This document shows positions 10,855 to 22,599 of a DNA stretch of 64,000 bases, piece by piece. Position numbers and translations under genes: made by a program. Each line of letters begins with the position of its first letter. Position 1 is the stretch's first letter. The stretch is from assembly GCA_036877525.1 (NCBI GenBank), contig JAZGTH010000089.1, positions 964,001-1,028,000 of the forward strand. The letters are read 5' to 3'. Source of the DNA: Chromobotia macracanthus. Taxonomy: Eukaryota; Chordata; Actinopteri; Cypriniformes; Botiidae. The notes beneath the pieces are model-generated. The model made no database searches. It saw nothing but the letters and a program-made list of their open reading frames with translations, and was not told the origin of the DNA.

Positions 10855-13800
10855 CTAATTGAGCCCTGGCTGCCTGTGAGCAGCAGGCAGTTCCTCTTGC
10901 TGCAGGACTTCTCTGATTCGTTTCACACATATGTCTGATGCTTCTTGGGTTTCTTTGGAGAGCTGAACGAGGCTCAGGAAGCCATGGGGAAGGTCCTCAA
11001 CCACGCTTAGTGTCACTGGCTGGTTCATGTTCCTCAGCTTTTTGGCAAACATCACTGAATCATCTAACAGGGCATCCAAAGCGGAGGCCTGAGAAGAACA
11101 ATCAAAGAAGTTAAATGAAAGCTTCAGCTCCTACAGATTTCCAAGTGACCTAATCATATCTTACCACTAGATGTACTGGTGGAAGCCCCTTGAGAAGATT
11201 GTCTGGTGCAAGTAGAGGGGACACAAATGGGTTCTTCATTATTGGTGTGCAAGGTGTATGTAGATCCACCAGACACCTAGACCGCAGCGGCTCAAAGTTT
11301 TCTGGGTATTCTCCGGATTCCCGTGGCCTGTCATCAGTGTGTGGAGCCAACGCTGAAATCCCATTGGACGATGTGGTGGAAGGAGATGATTGGGCTTTTT
11401 GATCTACTAAAGACTGAAACCAGCTGGTTGCTCCCTGGGTGATGTTATTAAAGAATTTCACTGTATCCTGTCCTAAGGCAGCCAGGGTGTCTATCTGCTT
11501 TGCTGGTTGTATTAATTGACTGCCTGTCCCTGAGATAAAAACAGATACGACAAAGCAAAGACAAATATTTAGGAGAAATATTTTCAGCTGTTAAAAGAAA
11601 GTAGCACTCTGTAACTTTTTGGTTGAAAATAAACAAAAATCAGTTATTGAGCAAGAACATGACCGATATACATGACCTGAGTGTTCAAACTCTGTACTCT
11701 TTACACCGATTGAAAACAGCAAGCTCACAATAATGATATATAATGAGCTGTCGGGTGCAATTACACAGGAAATATGTCCTAAACAGAAAGAAGACCTGGC
11801 TACTAAATCGCGTGTGTGGGTGCTGAGGATGTTGTAGGTTGTTCATGAGTTATTTTCTTAATGTGGATAAGTTTAAATTCTAAACATGTGCCCTGCAAGT
11901 TTTATTTTCAAACAGAGATGGTGACAGAGAACCAAAAGTTAGGGATTGCAGCTTTAGAAACAATTTATAATGAATTGTAAGCATTTTTACTGGTGACTTT
12001 TGGACTTTGTACGTTTTTTGTATGAAAACTTCCCCGCTTTTCTCATAAAATAATACAGACCTAAAATAAGCTAAAGATGTATAAGCTAATGAGATAAAAA
12101 TGAGCTAAAACAAGAGATGAGATAAAATAAGCTAATGATGAGTAAGCTAATGAGATAAAAATGAGATAAAACAAGAGATGAGATAAAATAAGCTAATGAT
12201 GAGTAAGCTAATGAGATAAAAATGAGCTAAAACAAGAGATGAGATAAAATAAACTAATGATGAGTAAGCTAATGAGATAAAAATGAGCTAAAACAAGAGA
12301 TGAGATAAAATGAGATAAAATAAGCTAATGAGATAAATGGTGTCACCAGCATATGCGTCGATGCACTTGTACAGCACACTGAGAGGCAGCAGAGGGTCGA
12401 TCAGGGTGAGCAGTCTGGATGGAGAGGCATCTGTTGTCAGCAGAGTCGCTGGGTACGCTGCCACAATCCCATCAGGAACACGCACGCCGTGAGACATCGC
12501 CCTCATAGAGACGGTTATACACAAATTACCACCTGCGCTGTCGCCCACCAAACAAACACGCTCTGCTGTCGAGCCTATGGAGTAAGATGAAGAGAGTCCT
12601 CATGTTCACGCTTATATATATATTAATAAATGTGCAACATGTATTAATCCTTGTTAGTGTGAGTTAATGCACATACAGCATTGTTCATGTTAGTTCATCA
12701 TGCATTAACTAACATTAAATAAGATTATGACAAAGATAAATGCTGTACAAATAACAATTGTTAGTTCTTGTTAACTAAGGTAGTTAACTAATGTTAACAA
12801 ACAACTGTATCGCAAAAAGTGAGGCCTTAACTTCAATGAGTTACAGAAATGTCGCAGGTTATTTGAAGTGTCAGGGTGTGATCAAAGTTTTCAAAGGAAG
12901 CTTTGTTCTATTTACAGCATGTTGACTTTTTATTGTAAATGCATATAAAAAATATTTATTTTCATCACACAAACATGTATAAAGAGTGAACCCTTTTGCC
13001 CCAGACGCCATTATTGTCTAAAAACTCTGTTTTTATCTGTATCTGTGTTTATATGCAGGGGTGTGCTATACAAACCCAACAAGCGGCAGTTCTTCAAAGC
13101 CCAACAGTAGGCGTAGAAACACTCCTCTAGAGCCCGCGGGAATGGAGCCTCTGGAGCGAGAGAGTAATCCACCGAGAGGACCGGCACGTTCAGATCCTTA
13201 GACCAGCTCTTTAAGTAATTCTATAACAGAGACAACAAAGATAGATTGAAGATTGTATGGGGAGATGAAACAGCTTCAGGTTTGAGAATTGTGGCTTAAG
13301 CAAGTACAAAATTATTAAGGAAATATCACCTCGTGTGATTTTGACGTTTGTGCAACAAATCCTCCTCCGTGAAAGTGTATGAGCAGACACGGGGACAGAG
13401 GAGCTGTCTGACGATTGAAAGCTACAGGCAGAGATAACTGAGGTCCCTCAGGTCGGGAAAATGCCAGGAGTTCTACACTGTCCTGTGAGAAAATAAATAT
13501 AAAATTAAGCAAACTGTATATTATTAGTTTCTTTTGAAAACACACACACACACACTTGTATATGTGGTTTACAAGGACTCCGATATTAGATTTTGCTAAC
13601 TTTTGGGTACAAATTTGTCTCAATATATGGTTAAGTAAACCCACACACACACACACACCTGTCCTTGGCGGAGCATGTGTGAGATCAGACGCATGCTGAC
13701 TGGCCCAGGGCCCCAATGTGCAACTGGAGGGGACACCGAGACTGAGAGACTGGGGTCAGAGGCCAGTGGCAAACTCAGAGTTTCAGCTGGGACAGTTAAT

Positions 13801-15768
13801 GTCAGATTCACCTGCACACCACTGGAAGCAATCCTGCACAAACCCTTTAAAGTAAAGAAGGGTAGAGTAGTAAAGGAGAAGAAGAGAAAACCTGGATAAT
13901 CATTTTAAGGCTTTGAGGTCTGTCTTAATTTATGACATGCAAAGAATACTGCATATCATACAACGTACCAATCTTACAAATATTTAATTATTTAATGCAA
14001 TGATGCAAAACGACGGTTTACCCAAACAATAAAACTTCACTAGGTTTGATGTCAAGCGTAACAAACGTAAGCTTGATTGTACAGTACTTACCGATAACAG
14101 CTCTGTCTCAGTAAGATTCCAAAACATTTTCCAAAACTGCATATCTAAATTTTGAATGATGCGTTCAAACTGAGCCCCCCTCAGCTCAGGGTCCATCACA
14201 TATTTGCCAGAGGTGAAAAACGAGAGAGCAGCTATGCCTGCAGAAACAGACAGAATTTAATAGCGTTGTTAACAGGGGAAATACAAGAAAGATTGTGAAG
14301 ATTTCAAACAGAACATCCATGAAATAAATGAATCATCTAGTCCTAATATTATGGGTGGAATATGACCTAGCCCAGTCTGCTGTTTCTTGTAGTTTTCTCC
14401 AAAGGACACCATACTGATGACCACTGTCTGCAGAAAAGGCCTGAGTGAAGGGGAAAACTAGGAACAAAGAAAACAGAGGCTGGCTTCATGTTTCTGGAAC
14501 AAATTTGCATACCAACTGTGTGCACCAGTGAAAGGGGAAATACAATTACACACGGTAGGTCCTTAGTACCATAACACAGCAACAAAATCAGAACTACAAT
14601 GCACTCAAATGGAAACATCTTAAAATTTGCAAACCAAAGAAATATGTACACAATCTCACCTGAAAGCCCAAGCAGCGGCCATAGAAACAAGCCTTGTGCA
14701 TGGAGACGTATTCCTGCACGAATTTCTCACTCAGCCCTCCTTCTACTTGTGAATAGAGCTGCCCGTGGGCATTGTCATTCAGTAATACCTGTGCCAGGTA
14801 AAGCAACGCCCGCAGTTGACACAGGGCACTGCAGTACGCTTCCATTTCCGCTACATTATGCTCCATTCTGAAAAACGGGCCGCTGCAGTTGGAGGCAATG
14901 TAACAGGCTTTCTGGATGATGTGGAGGGTGCAGGAATTAACCACCTGTGAAGAGCAGGGACACTTAAAGTGACAGTCACTAAAGCCCTGAAGAGCTGTGA
15001 TATTTATTCGCCCTTATGCACCCTTTCTCCAAACCAGAGTGACTTTCTTTCTTTTGAAACAGGTAAAAAAACTAAACGCTTTCCATTTAATAAGAAGGTG
15101 ACTGGAGACTAGAGCTCTCAACTCCAGATTGACCCAAATACACCATACCAGTAATTTTACGATTTGTGACTTATGATTTAAGCATTTTATTCCAGGTGCT
15201 GTGTATAGAAGAGTGCCCTGGAAATTCGCTTTCTGTGTTCCACAAAAGGAAAAATCTTCTACATTCAACTACAATTGGACAAAAGTTATTTCTTTCCCAA
15301 AACAACTCTTCACATAAACAATCCTCATTTTGTGGCTACTAAGAAAATTAAAAATAAATTAATATCATATCTGTGGGAATTCATATGCCACAATAAAGCA
15401 TTTTATGTGTATACAGCATTTATACTGTCTGGTAAAAGCAAAACACCTTTATGACATGCCATAATTTGCAAGTAACCCCTCATCTGCAAATAAAACAAGA
15501 GTAAGGTTTGGTAAAACAAAAGGTGATACCTTGACTAAGGTCCGATATCCATTGCCGGGAGTCTGAGCATCTAAGTCAAAATGGTGATACACAGAAGTAA
15601 ATCCAGAGATCAAGGGTTCGACAGCACGGCCGTGTTCCTGAATCTGCCTCATGATCCCCAACAGACGTTCAGTATTGTCACCATGTAAAGAACTGGTGGA
15701 TCCCTGAAGAGCCGTGATAACATCTGAACATACCGTCTGCAACGCTCGAATACATCCTTATGATCCAT
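10855..15768 (-). CDS. lipe: Hormone-sensitive lipase, with a one-base frameshift near the start
   Basis: Intracellular neutral lipase/cholesteryl ester hydrolase that cleaves diacylglycerol on lipid droplets under PKA control. Ten coding exons: 15530-15768, 14660-14944, 14367-14457, 14092-14237, 13659-13844, 13330-13482, 13076-13220, 12347-12574, 11165-11529, 10855-11088. With one base added in the first, they join into about 690 residues, close to the short vertebrate HSL. Key parts are the helical N-domain ending near the conserved DPELRGAQFERI stretch, the oxyanion motif HGGGF (about 354), the nucleophile elbow GDSAGG (Ser about 428), Asp about 618 in ALDALLDDS and His about 648 in EDLPHGF. 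The regulatory module between exons 9 and 11 is shorter and Ser-rich. Anomaly: the ATG at 15768 (MDHKDVFER) is one base out of frame with the following conserved LQTVCSDVITAL; see findings. The exon 4 donor (GTCATA) and exon 6 donor (a GT repeat) are weak. Confidence 0.92.
12091..12335. repeat. 61-bp minisatellite in a lipe intron
   Basis: Four copies of a 61-bp unit containing GAGATAAAAATGAG begin at 12091, 12152, 12213 and 12274, with a degenerate piece before and after. The array ends only about 12 bases before the donor of lipe exon 9 (12346). Confidence 0.95.
13541..13658. repeat. Two CA/GT microsatellites flanking the lipe exon 6 donor
   Basis: (CA)n at about 13541-13555 and again at 13641-13658. 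The second abuts exon 6, so on the transcribed strand the intron starts with a GTGTGTGTG run. The sequence between them, including ACTTTTGGGTACAAAT, resembles sequence near 33.40 kb, suggesting a shared dispersed repeat. Confidence 0.85.
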
Positions 15769-16599
15769 GTCTGAGAAACTGATGGAGAAAAGCAGACAGA
15801 GAGATTTAAAATGTTAACATTGTCAGATAACCCAGAAAAAGCCTTCAGAGATATTAAACATCACTTTAAACTGAATGTGAATGCACCAGGTGACAAAGCA
15901 CAAAGACACGCAGCATAAACAATACAACAAAGAACAAAACGCGGCCTGACAATGGCCAGACGGGCTAATGAATATGAACGATTGTGTTCTAGAGAGAGCG
16001 CAGGGGTTCACAAACACATCTAGGTCAGATGACACCATGACCGAATGCAGGATCACTGCATGCTCCTGCAACATCTAACGGCCTGCGTTATCCAATCCAG
16101 AAGACCTCAGAAACTGCCTGCTCCCTGAAAACATGATACAGCTACACCAATAATGTACATACAAGCCAGTGTCACAGGTAAAGTAATCCTTTTTCACGTC
16201 TTTGCTCAACAGTCACTTTCATCATGAGGTTGCGTGCTGGAGGACAACAGTGATGTATGATCAATGAAACCTCTTGCACTTTGGACCATCCAACAGGTTA
16301 GAGATACAACCGGACTATACTTCACTGCATACTACACTACAGCATACCGTGTAATACATACAATTAATGCTTCAGAATAACCTAGTATGTATGCTACTTT
16401 AAACAATATTACAATAGACAAACAGACAGATAGGGAAGACTATAATTAATACAACAGGCCTACAAGAATAGCAATGCACACAAAAGGGTACAGTAGGACA
16501 CACAATAGAAACGGGATCTGGCAACCCACACTTGTCAAAGCAATATGCTGCTCATTAATCTCCAAACAAACAAATAAGAAAATCACAAAAGTAGATGAC

Positions 16600-16930
16600 G
16601 AGGATGCACGACGTCCAGGTTTAAACCTGCTCACCTGCTCACCTGTCGCGTACTGAAGCTCGAACCGCGACCCGCAGACCCAGCACCACCCTGTCAGTCA
16701 CCCCCGCGGACACTTGTGCATTTTACGTGGATGTTTCGTGGATGTTTCGTGAATGTTTCGTGAATGTTTCGTGGATGTTTCCCGTTTTCGCCGTAACTTG
16801 CTCGGATCCTCTTCCGTGCCTGTCAAAGTTTCGACAGGCCCGCGGCATCATGGGTACACGAGTCCAGCGCGCGGTCCCGCGCCTACAGTGCGCGCGCAGT
16901 GCCATTCTGATGACTTCATTAAAGCATTAA
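16600..16930 (-). promoter_or_regulatory. CpG-rich promoter and non-coding first exon of lipe
   Basis: This 0.3-kb block is CpG-rich and lies directly upstream of the lipe coding exons. A donor (GCGACAG|GTGAGC at 16643) can join to the acceptor just before the ATG exon (TTTCTCAG at 15771), making a non-coding exon 1 and a 0.87-kb first intron. The block contains five tandem 11-bp units. The transcription start is not resolved. Confidence 0.6.
16728..16781 (+). repeat. Five 11-bp tandem units in the lipe promoter region
   Basis: GTGGATGTTTC-type units, alternating with GTGAATGTTTC, repeat five times in register. They lie within the CpG-rich block and could be either a tiny minisatellite or a cluster of binding sites. 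Confidence 0.9.
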
Positions 16931-19575
16931 AGCATTAAAGCATTAAAGTAAATTGACTTTAATTCAAGTTTCTTTTCATTCAAGTTGCTTTTCATTCAGG
17001 TTTCCTTTATTCTGGTTGAAAAGCACGGCGAGCAGGGCTGATGGGGTTTTGTAGAAGAGCTCAATATTATGTCTGTAAACTCCGTAAATAAATAAATAAA
17101 TAAATAAATAAGTCATATATAAATACATAGAAATATTGCTGTCAGATATTTTGATTTTGATCAGGGCTGGTCAGACTGATCAATTTCACTTTCACCTTAT
17201 GAATGTGTTTCAGGGACTCATTTAAAAATAAAGCACGAAAAATGAAAAAAAAAAAAGAAAACCCTGCACTGAAAACATTTTTGTGACTAAGGCATTCAGT
17301 GTTAAAATAATTTTGCTTTTCTTGAAATGTTTTTTTTTTTTGCAGTAAGGTCATATTCATCAGACGTTCAGTGCTGTCGATGATGTCACAATCACGTGAC
17401 GCCCCCTGCTGGTCGAAGAGAGAACTGCTCACCTTTGCATTTACGACGGGAAATAATCCAATTCCTGCACATTTTTATGCATTGTGGACTAATAGGAAGA
17501 ATAAAAACTGAATTCATACTTTGGGGTCTTTGTAGTGCCTTAGAAACCCAGTGGGCAGTGGTTCATTTAAGATAAAATAGCTTTAATGTATTGCTTTTTG
17601 TACAGTCAAATAAAGTAAAATAAATGCTGTTTAAATAAAGTGCAAGAAATGCTTGTAAGAGTAAGTAAGTTAAATTCAATTGCCACATGATGTAAAAAAA
17701 ACTCTTCAGGTAGGCACACGTTCAGACAGCTCGGGTTCCTCAGAGTTCATTTGGTTCTTGGAAAAGTGGGATGAAGGGAATGAGTAATCAACTGGTTTGG
17801 AAAGCTAGTTTTAGGGAGTTGGTGAGAATGCTGGTAAAGTAATCTAATCCTGTCAATCATGACGTAAGAATATATACACTTCTCCACCTTCCATTCATTT
17901 GACAGAAAGTTTCCGAGCCAGAAACTGATCGTCTTCTGATGTCCCACACAACTGATTGAAAGACTTGGTTACTGGAGATTTTTACTCAGCTGTTGGCATT
18001 CATGACAGATCTACAAATACAGCAAAGTGTAAATTTTTCTAATATGCTTCCTTCTAAAACGATATAAAAATACACATACAATAACCAGTATGTGAATTTC
18101 AGTTTTAACTGTGTCTTAGATGTTTCTGATATAATGTCTTGAGAGAAATGAAAAGACACACATGAAACAATTGTTTATATGCAGTTTTGTGTTAATGTGC
18201 TTAGAATAGCTCAGATTATTTAGTCTGAAAGATTCTGATATCTGGGCATATAGAAATATGGACACAGTTTGAAACATTGTTGAGCTCTTTTCTGATTGTC
18301 TCATTGTTGACACATTTGAGGTGACTGTGAAGTAGAATACTGCAGCAAAAGTCTCTGTTTGATCTCCATATAATCTCATTGTTGTCTATGAGAAGAAACT
18401 GAGATCTAATTTATTAGAAAAAGATGAATTAGAAAAAAGATCAAACAATAATCAATTTTCTTTCCTTCAGTACCGAGAAAATCAGTACCCAGTACCGAGA
18501 CGATGCAATCAATGCAAAAATCAATCCAAAAATCAGAAACAAAATACAAAGATGCAATTTGGTATCATTACATGAAAAATACAGTATTTACCAAAAGATT
18601 ATTTACATGCATATATTATTACCAAATAAACTTTTCAGATTGGCATAAATTGGTTAAAGGTCACACTGTCAGGGTTTATTTTCTGATAATGACCGGCTGC
18701 TTTTATCTCTTATATATGTATATTATTACATTTCTGGTAATTCTGTCCCTATTCTACCAGTAAAGGTTTATCTTATCTCTTTTAAAGGAGCTGTTGGCAA
18801 TCTGTGCTCTATTTTTAGAACTTATTACACTTTATACATTCGGCTACTTTCGTTTTGGCTCAGTCTTGCCTATGCTTTCCTAACACAAATTTCTTTAGAA
18901 GTTTCATCAGCTTTTCCTCAACACTATTTCATTAAGATAATGAAGTATCCATGTGATTCTTAGTCAAAGTAATATTTTCCTACAGACTGAAATACCTCAT
19001 ACAACTAAATGGAGACTAAATGTTCCTTATGTAACTCATTTTTATTTACATTAATTATTCAGTACTTTTGCCACTTATTCTGGTAATTCCGTCCCCATGA
19101 AACCCGTAAAGTTTTATCTTTTCTTTTATCACTCTTATCTTTAAAAGTCCTATTTTTAAAACTCATAACACACATTCTTCTCTGCTTAAAATAGGTCTTG
19201 ATTTCTTAACACAAATTCTTTAACAGCTTTTCGGCAGAACTCAGTGGCCAGGGCTCATTAACATCTTATCTCAGATACGTCCCCAGTGACCATTTGTGAT
19301 CACATTTCGTCAAGGGGAGTGTCTGATTTCACTGTCTATACATCTCGGTGGTGTCACCTGCAAGCCTGTTGAGGCCACTGGTTCTGTAGTGCAGCTGTGA
19401 GTCAGCCTCAATGTTCAGAGAGATACGATGTTCATACTCATAACCTGTCATGTGTTGCTTACATGGTCAGTGCTTGATACCTCAAAATCATGCATGCTAC
19501 CCATTATGCACTGTTAAAGAATGAACGATGAATGAAAAAGAATACTCAAAATATCAATGAAATATTTGGGGTAAT

Positions 19576-19806
19576 ACAGTCTTAAAAATGGTGCTTCACG
19601 ATGCCATAAAAGAACCATTTTTTAGCTGTATGGTACCATAAAAAACCTTGTACTTTGTAGTAGAAAATGGTTCTTTAGACTATTGAAAGGTAAGAAAGAA
19701 ATGGTTCTTTTAGGAACCTTTGACTGAATTGCTCTTTGGGGAACCAAAAATGTTTCTCCTATGGCATCACTGTAAAAAACCTTTCAAGAATCTTGTTTTT
19801 AAAACT
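19576..19806. mobile_element. Short inverted-repeat element, family A (copy 2)
   Basis: The left end CTTAAAAATGGTGCTTCA is inverted relative to the right end, AACCTTTCAAGAATC followed by TTTTTAAAA. The interior carries repeated GGTTCTTT/AAGAACC and CTCCTATGGCATCA, as in the copies near 4.4 and 36.0 kb. Confidence 0.7.
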
Positions 19807-22026
19807 CTCTTTGGCCACACTTTGATGTTCTTGGCAGCCGGTGTCTCATGTTTCAATGATGGTTTGTATAAGAGAATTAATACCTGAGAGATGGAAAGGT
19901 CAGGGTGGGGTCAGGGAGTGGCCGTTCATCTGTGATCAGCTGCATCAAACATGGCCATTTGATGATGTCTGAAATGTTTAACCATCTAGAGAAAACAGTC
20001 CAGTGATGCAAACACAAGAGGGTCTGTGGAACCAGCAGAGAGAAAAGACTTCACAAAGATTCAGAGGCCCAGAGACCCACCATATGGACCTGGAGTGATG
20101 GAACCAAATGGACATGCAGGAACTCCAAATAGTCTGGAGTGTGATCCATTCTGAAGGCCCCATTCTTTCTAAGAGAATAGACTGGACAATGAAGAAGGAT
20201 CAATGACATCAAACCACCCTTAGTGTCTGGTAATCTCCCCACACCTATGGCACACAGTGTGTGGGATCTGTCCATACTGATACACGTTGGCATGTAATTG
20301 TTTTTATACTGTACAAACTGTATATTCTATCCCATAACCCTACACCTAACCCCTTTAGTTTATAGGACATAGAAAGTATCCCATAAACCATGTTTACATT
20401 GTTATACACGCTTTTATACACATTGTTTCCTCGTAAACCACATATACAAGCCCCACCCCCACACACAATAAAAACCATTAATCAATGTATCATGAATATG
20501 TCTTCTTTTATCTATTATATTGGTATTACTGCAACATACAGAATGTGTATGTCTACCTGGAACACACAAATCAATTTGATCTGTTATCTATTCTAACCAA
20601 AATCAAAATACGGCACAGTGAAGCTGCAACATAAAGCTGTCCAATTTTTACCCATTTTAAGAAAGCTTTATCACTTGAATATTGCAAAATATATGTCGAT
20701 ATAGGAGCTACCATTGAGTTGAACATATAAATCTAATTAAACGTACATCCAGTTTGGTCACTATCAGAAAGGAGGGAGGTTACCGGTCCCGATCACCCTA
20801 CATGGGTATATTTTGTGATAATGACCGGTGGACTGTACATATCTCTTATTCAGCTGACTAGCACCACTGTTTAATAACACAACACCGATGTCTGATTACA
20901 CCGCTGACGGACTGAAGAGCAAATACACCAAAACAAAACTGATGCTGAGGTACACATAATGGGTGTGTCTTTGTGTAAATAAAGGTAGAGAAAAGTTTGC
21001 AGTGTTCTGACCTCTGAAATTAGCTGTAGAAACGTTCTTTCCTGCAGGCCGCTAACAGTAAATATTAGAAAGTCACTCAGGATGCTAGTTAATGGCCAAG
21101 CCCTCGTCCTGTTAAACTACCCATTTCATGAGACGACTGAAGTCACAACAATAAATACAGTATGTCTCCACCTTCAAACACTGGCTGAATGACATAAGGT
21201 CAGATACCAGGGAACTGAAACTGTATCCGATTAAAACGTTGTGCCGTTGTCACCTTTCCAGATTCCAGAAGCCCCCCCAGAGGTGAGAAAAGAGATCGAT
21301 TCTTTTGTTTTCCGATTCTTCGTTTGTTGACAAAGAGTGACAAGCATTGCTTTTGTGCCAAATAGATATGAAGCTGCGTGAGGATGAAACGACTATTCAA
21401 GCTACTCAGTTTTTTTAGCTAAATGATGTTTAACATCTTTCTTAGGCTTTGCCATACCGTGACAAAAATGTGTGCTTTGAACGTAGCAGGTTAACATGAG
21501 ATTTGCACGCCTTGACTAGTTTAATTTTCTTCATATTAAAAACAACCAAAACGTTCAGTCCCTTTGTTCTGCAACACTGCCTGTGGCTACAGCGGTGTTA
21601 TGACGTCAGCAAAAGCGTCAATGCAATACGCTTGTGTGAACGTTATAAAAATAAACAGTCTGGAACAGTGAAGCACATGAAGTACAAAGAAAACTGGGAG
21701 ATGTCGAAAATTAGGCCAAAATACAGATGATCCAAAACAATCCAAATGATTTGAATGTTATGAAGTAAAACAGCTGAAGTAAAAAAACACTATCTGTACA
21801 ATTAAATTGTATTGAAAGAGCTGGTGTAACCGCAGAGTTTGCAACCAGCATGGAATGATGCACTACAACTAATGCTTTATTGATCCTGTAAATGTTTCCT
21901 ACCTCCATATTAAAGCGAAACCACAACGTCTTGGAACTCTGCATCCCTTGTGCTATTGCAGTTCTAGATGAAAAGATGACATTGCAATACATTGCGGTGC
22001 AGTTTTCTTCATAAATTGCATGGAGT

Positions 22027-22096
22027 ATATTCAGTTCAATTTATAGAGCGCTTTTAACAATGTTGCATTGTTTCAAAGCAGCTTTACGTATAATGA
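22027..22096. mobile_element. Fragment of a dispersed teleost repeat
   Basis: TTCAATTTATAGAGCGCTT, followed about 25 bases later by TTTCAAAGCAGCTTTACG, is a pattern I remember as very common in fish genomic DNA. Only a fragment is present and the class was not established. Confidence 0.5.
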
Positions 22097-22365
22097 AAAA
22101 TACATAAATACAGAAAACAGAAAAATGATCAAACGTACAACGGAAAACAGAATACATGCTATTATTGCATATTTTTATTGTTCATTATAAGGTGTTTATT
22201 AATAAATCTAATTAGGGATACTAAGATGGGGTGGGTTTATGAATATAAAGTTGACTGATGATAACTTCAACACATTTTTCAACCCTGGTATTATATGTGA
22301 AGGCTTGTACCTCTCTCAGTGGTCTATGAGGGTAATGTATTCAGACAGCCTACCAAAACAGTATA

Positions 22366-22555
22366 TTCTCTCTGAGACTCTATAACAGTATATAACTCTG
22401 AGACTCTATAACAGTATATAACACTGAGACTCTATAACAGTATATAACACTGAGACTCTATAACAGTATATAACACTGGAAAATTTTTTAAAAAAAAAAA
22501 AATTTTAAAAATTTTAAAATTTTTTTAAAAAAATTTTTTAAAAAAATTTTTTTTT

Positions 22556-22599
<44 letters not shown>

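Larger units (their letters stand above)
16931..22365. other. Gene-poor region between lipe and the satellite array
   Basis: About 5.4 kb with no supported gene on either strand; open frames are short and unrelated to known proteins. It contains (AAAT)n near 17.09 kb, two loosely similar blocks at about 18.73-18.93 and 19.08-19.23 kb, a family A element at 19.58-19.81 kb, a CCCTAACC-type dispersed-repeat fragment near 20.33 kb, and a teleost repeat fragment near 22.03 kb. Confidence 0.65.

Noticed and set aside
15530..15768. Calling lipe a pseudogene
   Set aside because: Only one lesion is seen, at the extreme N-terminus. All other exons keep phase, and the oxyanion motif, Ser, Asp and His are intact. 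An isolated sequence error or allele is as likely.
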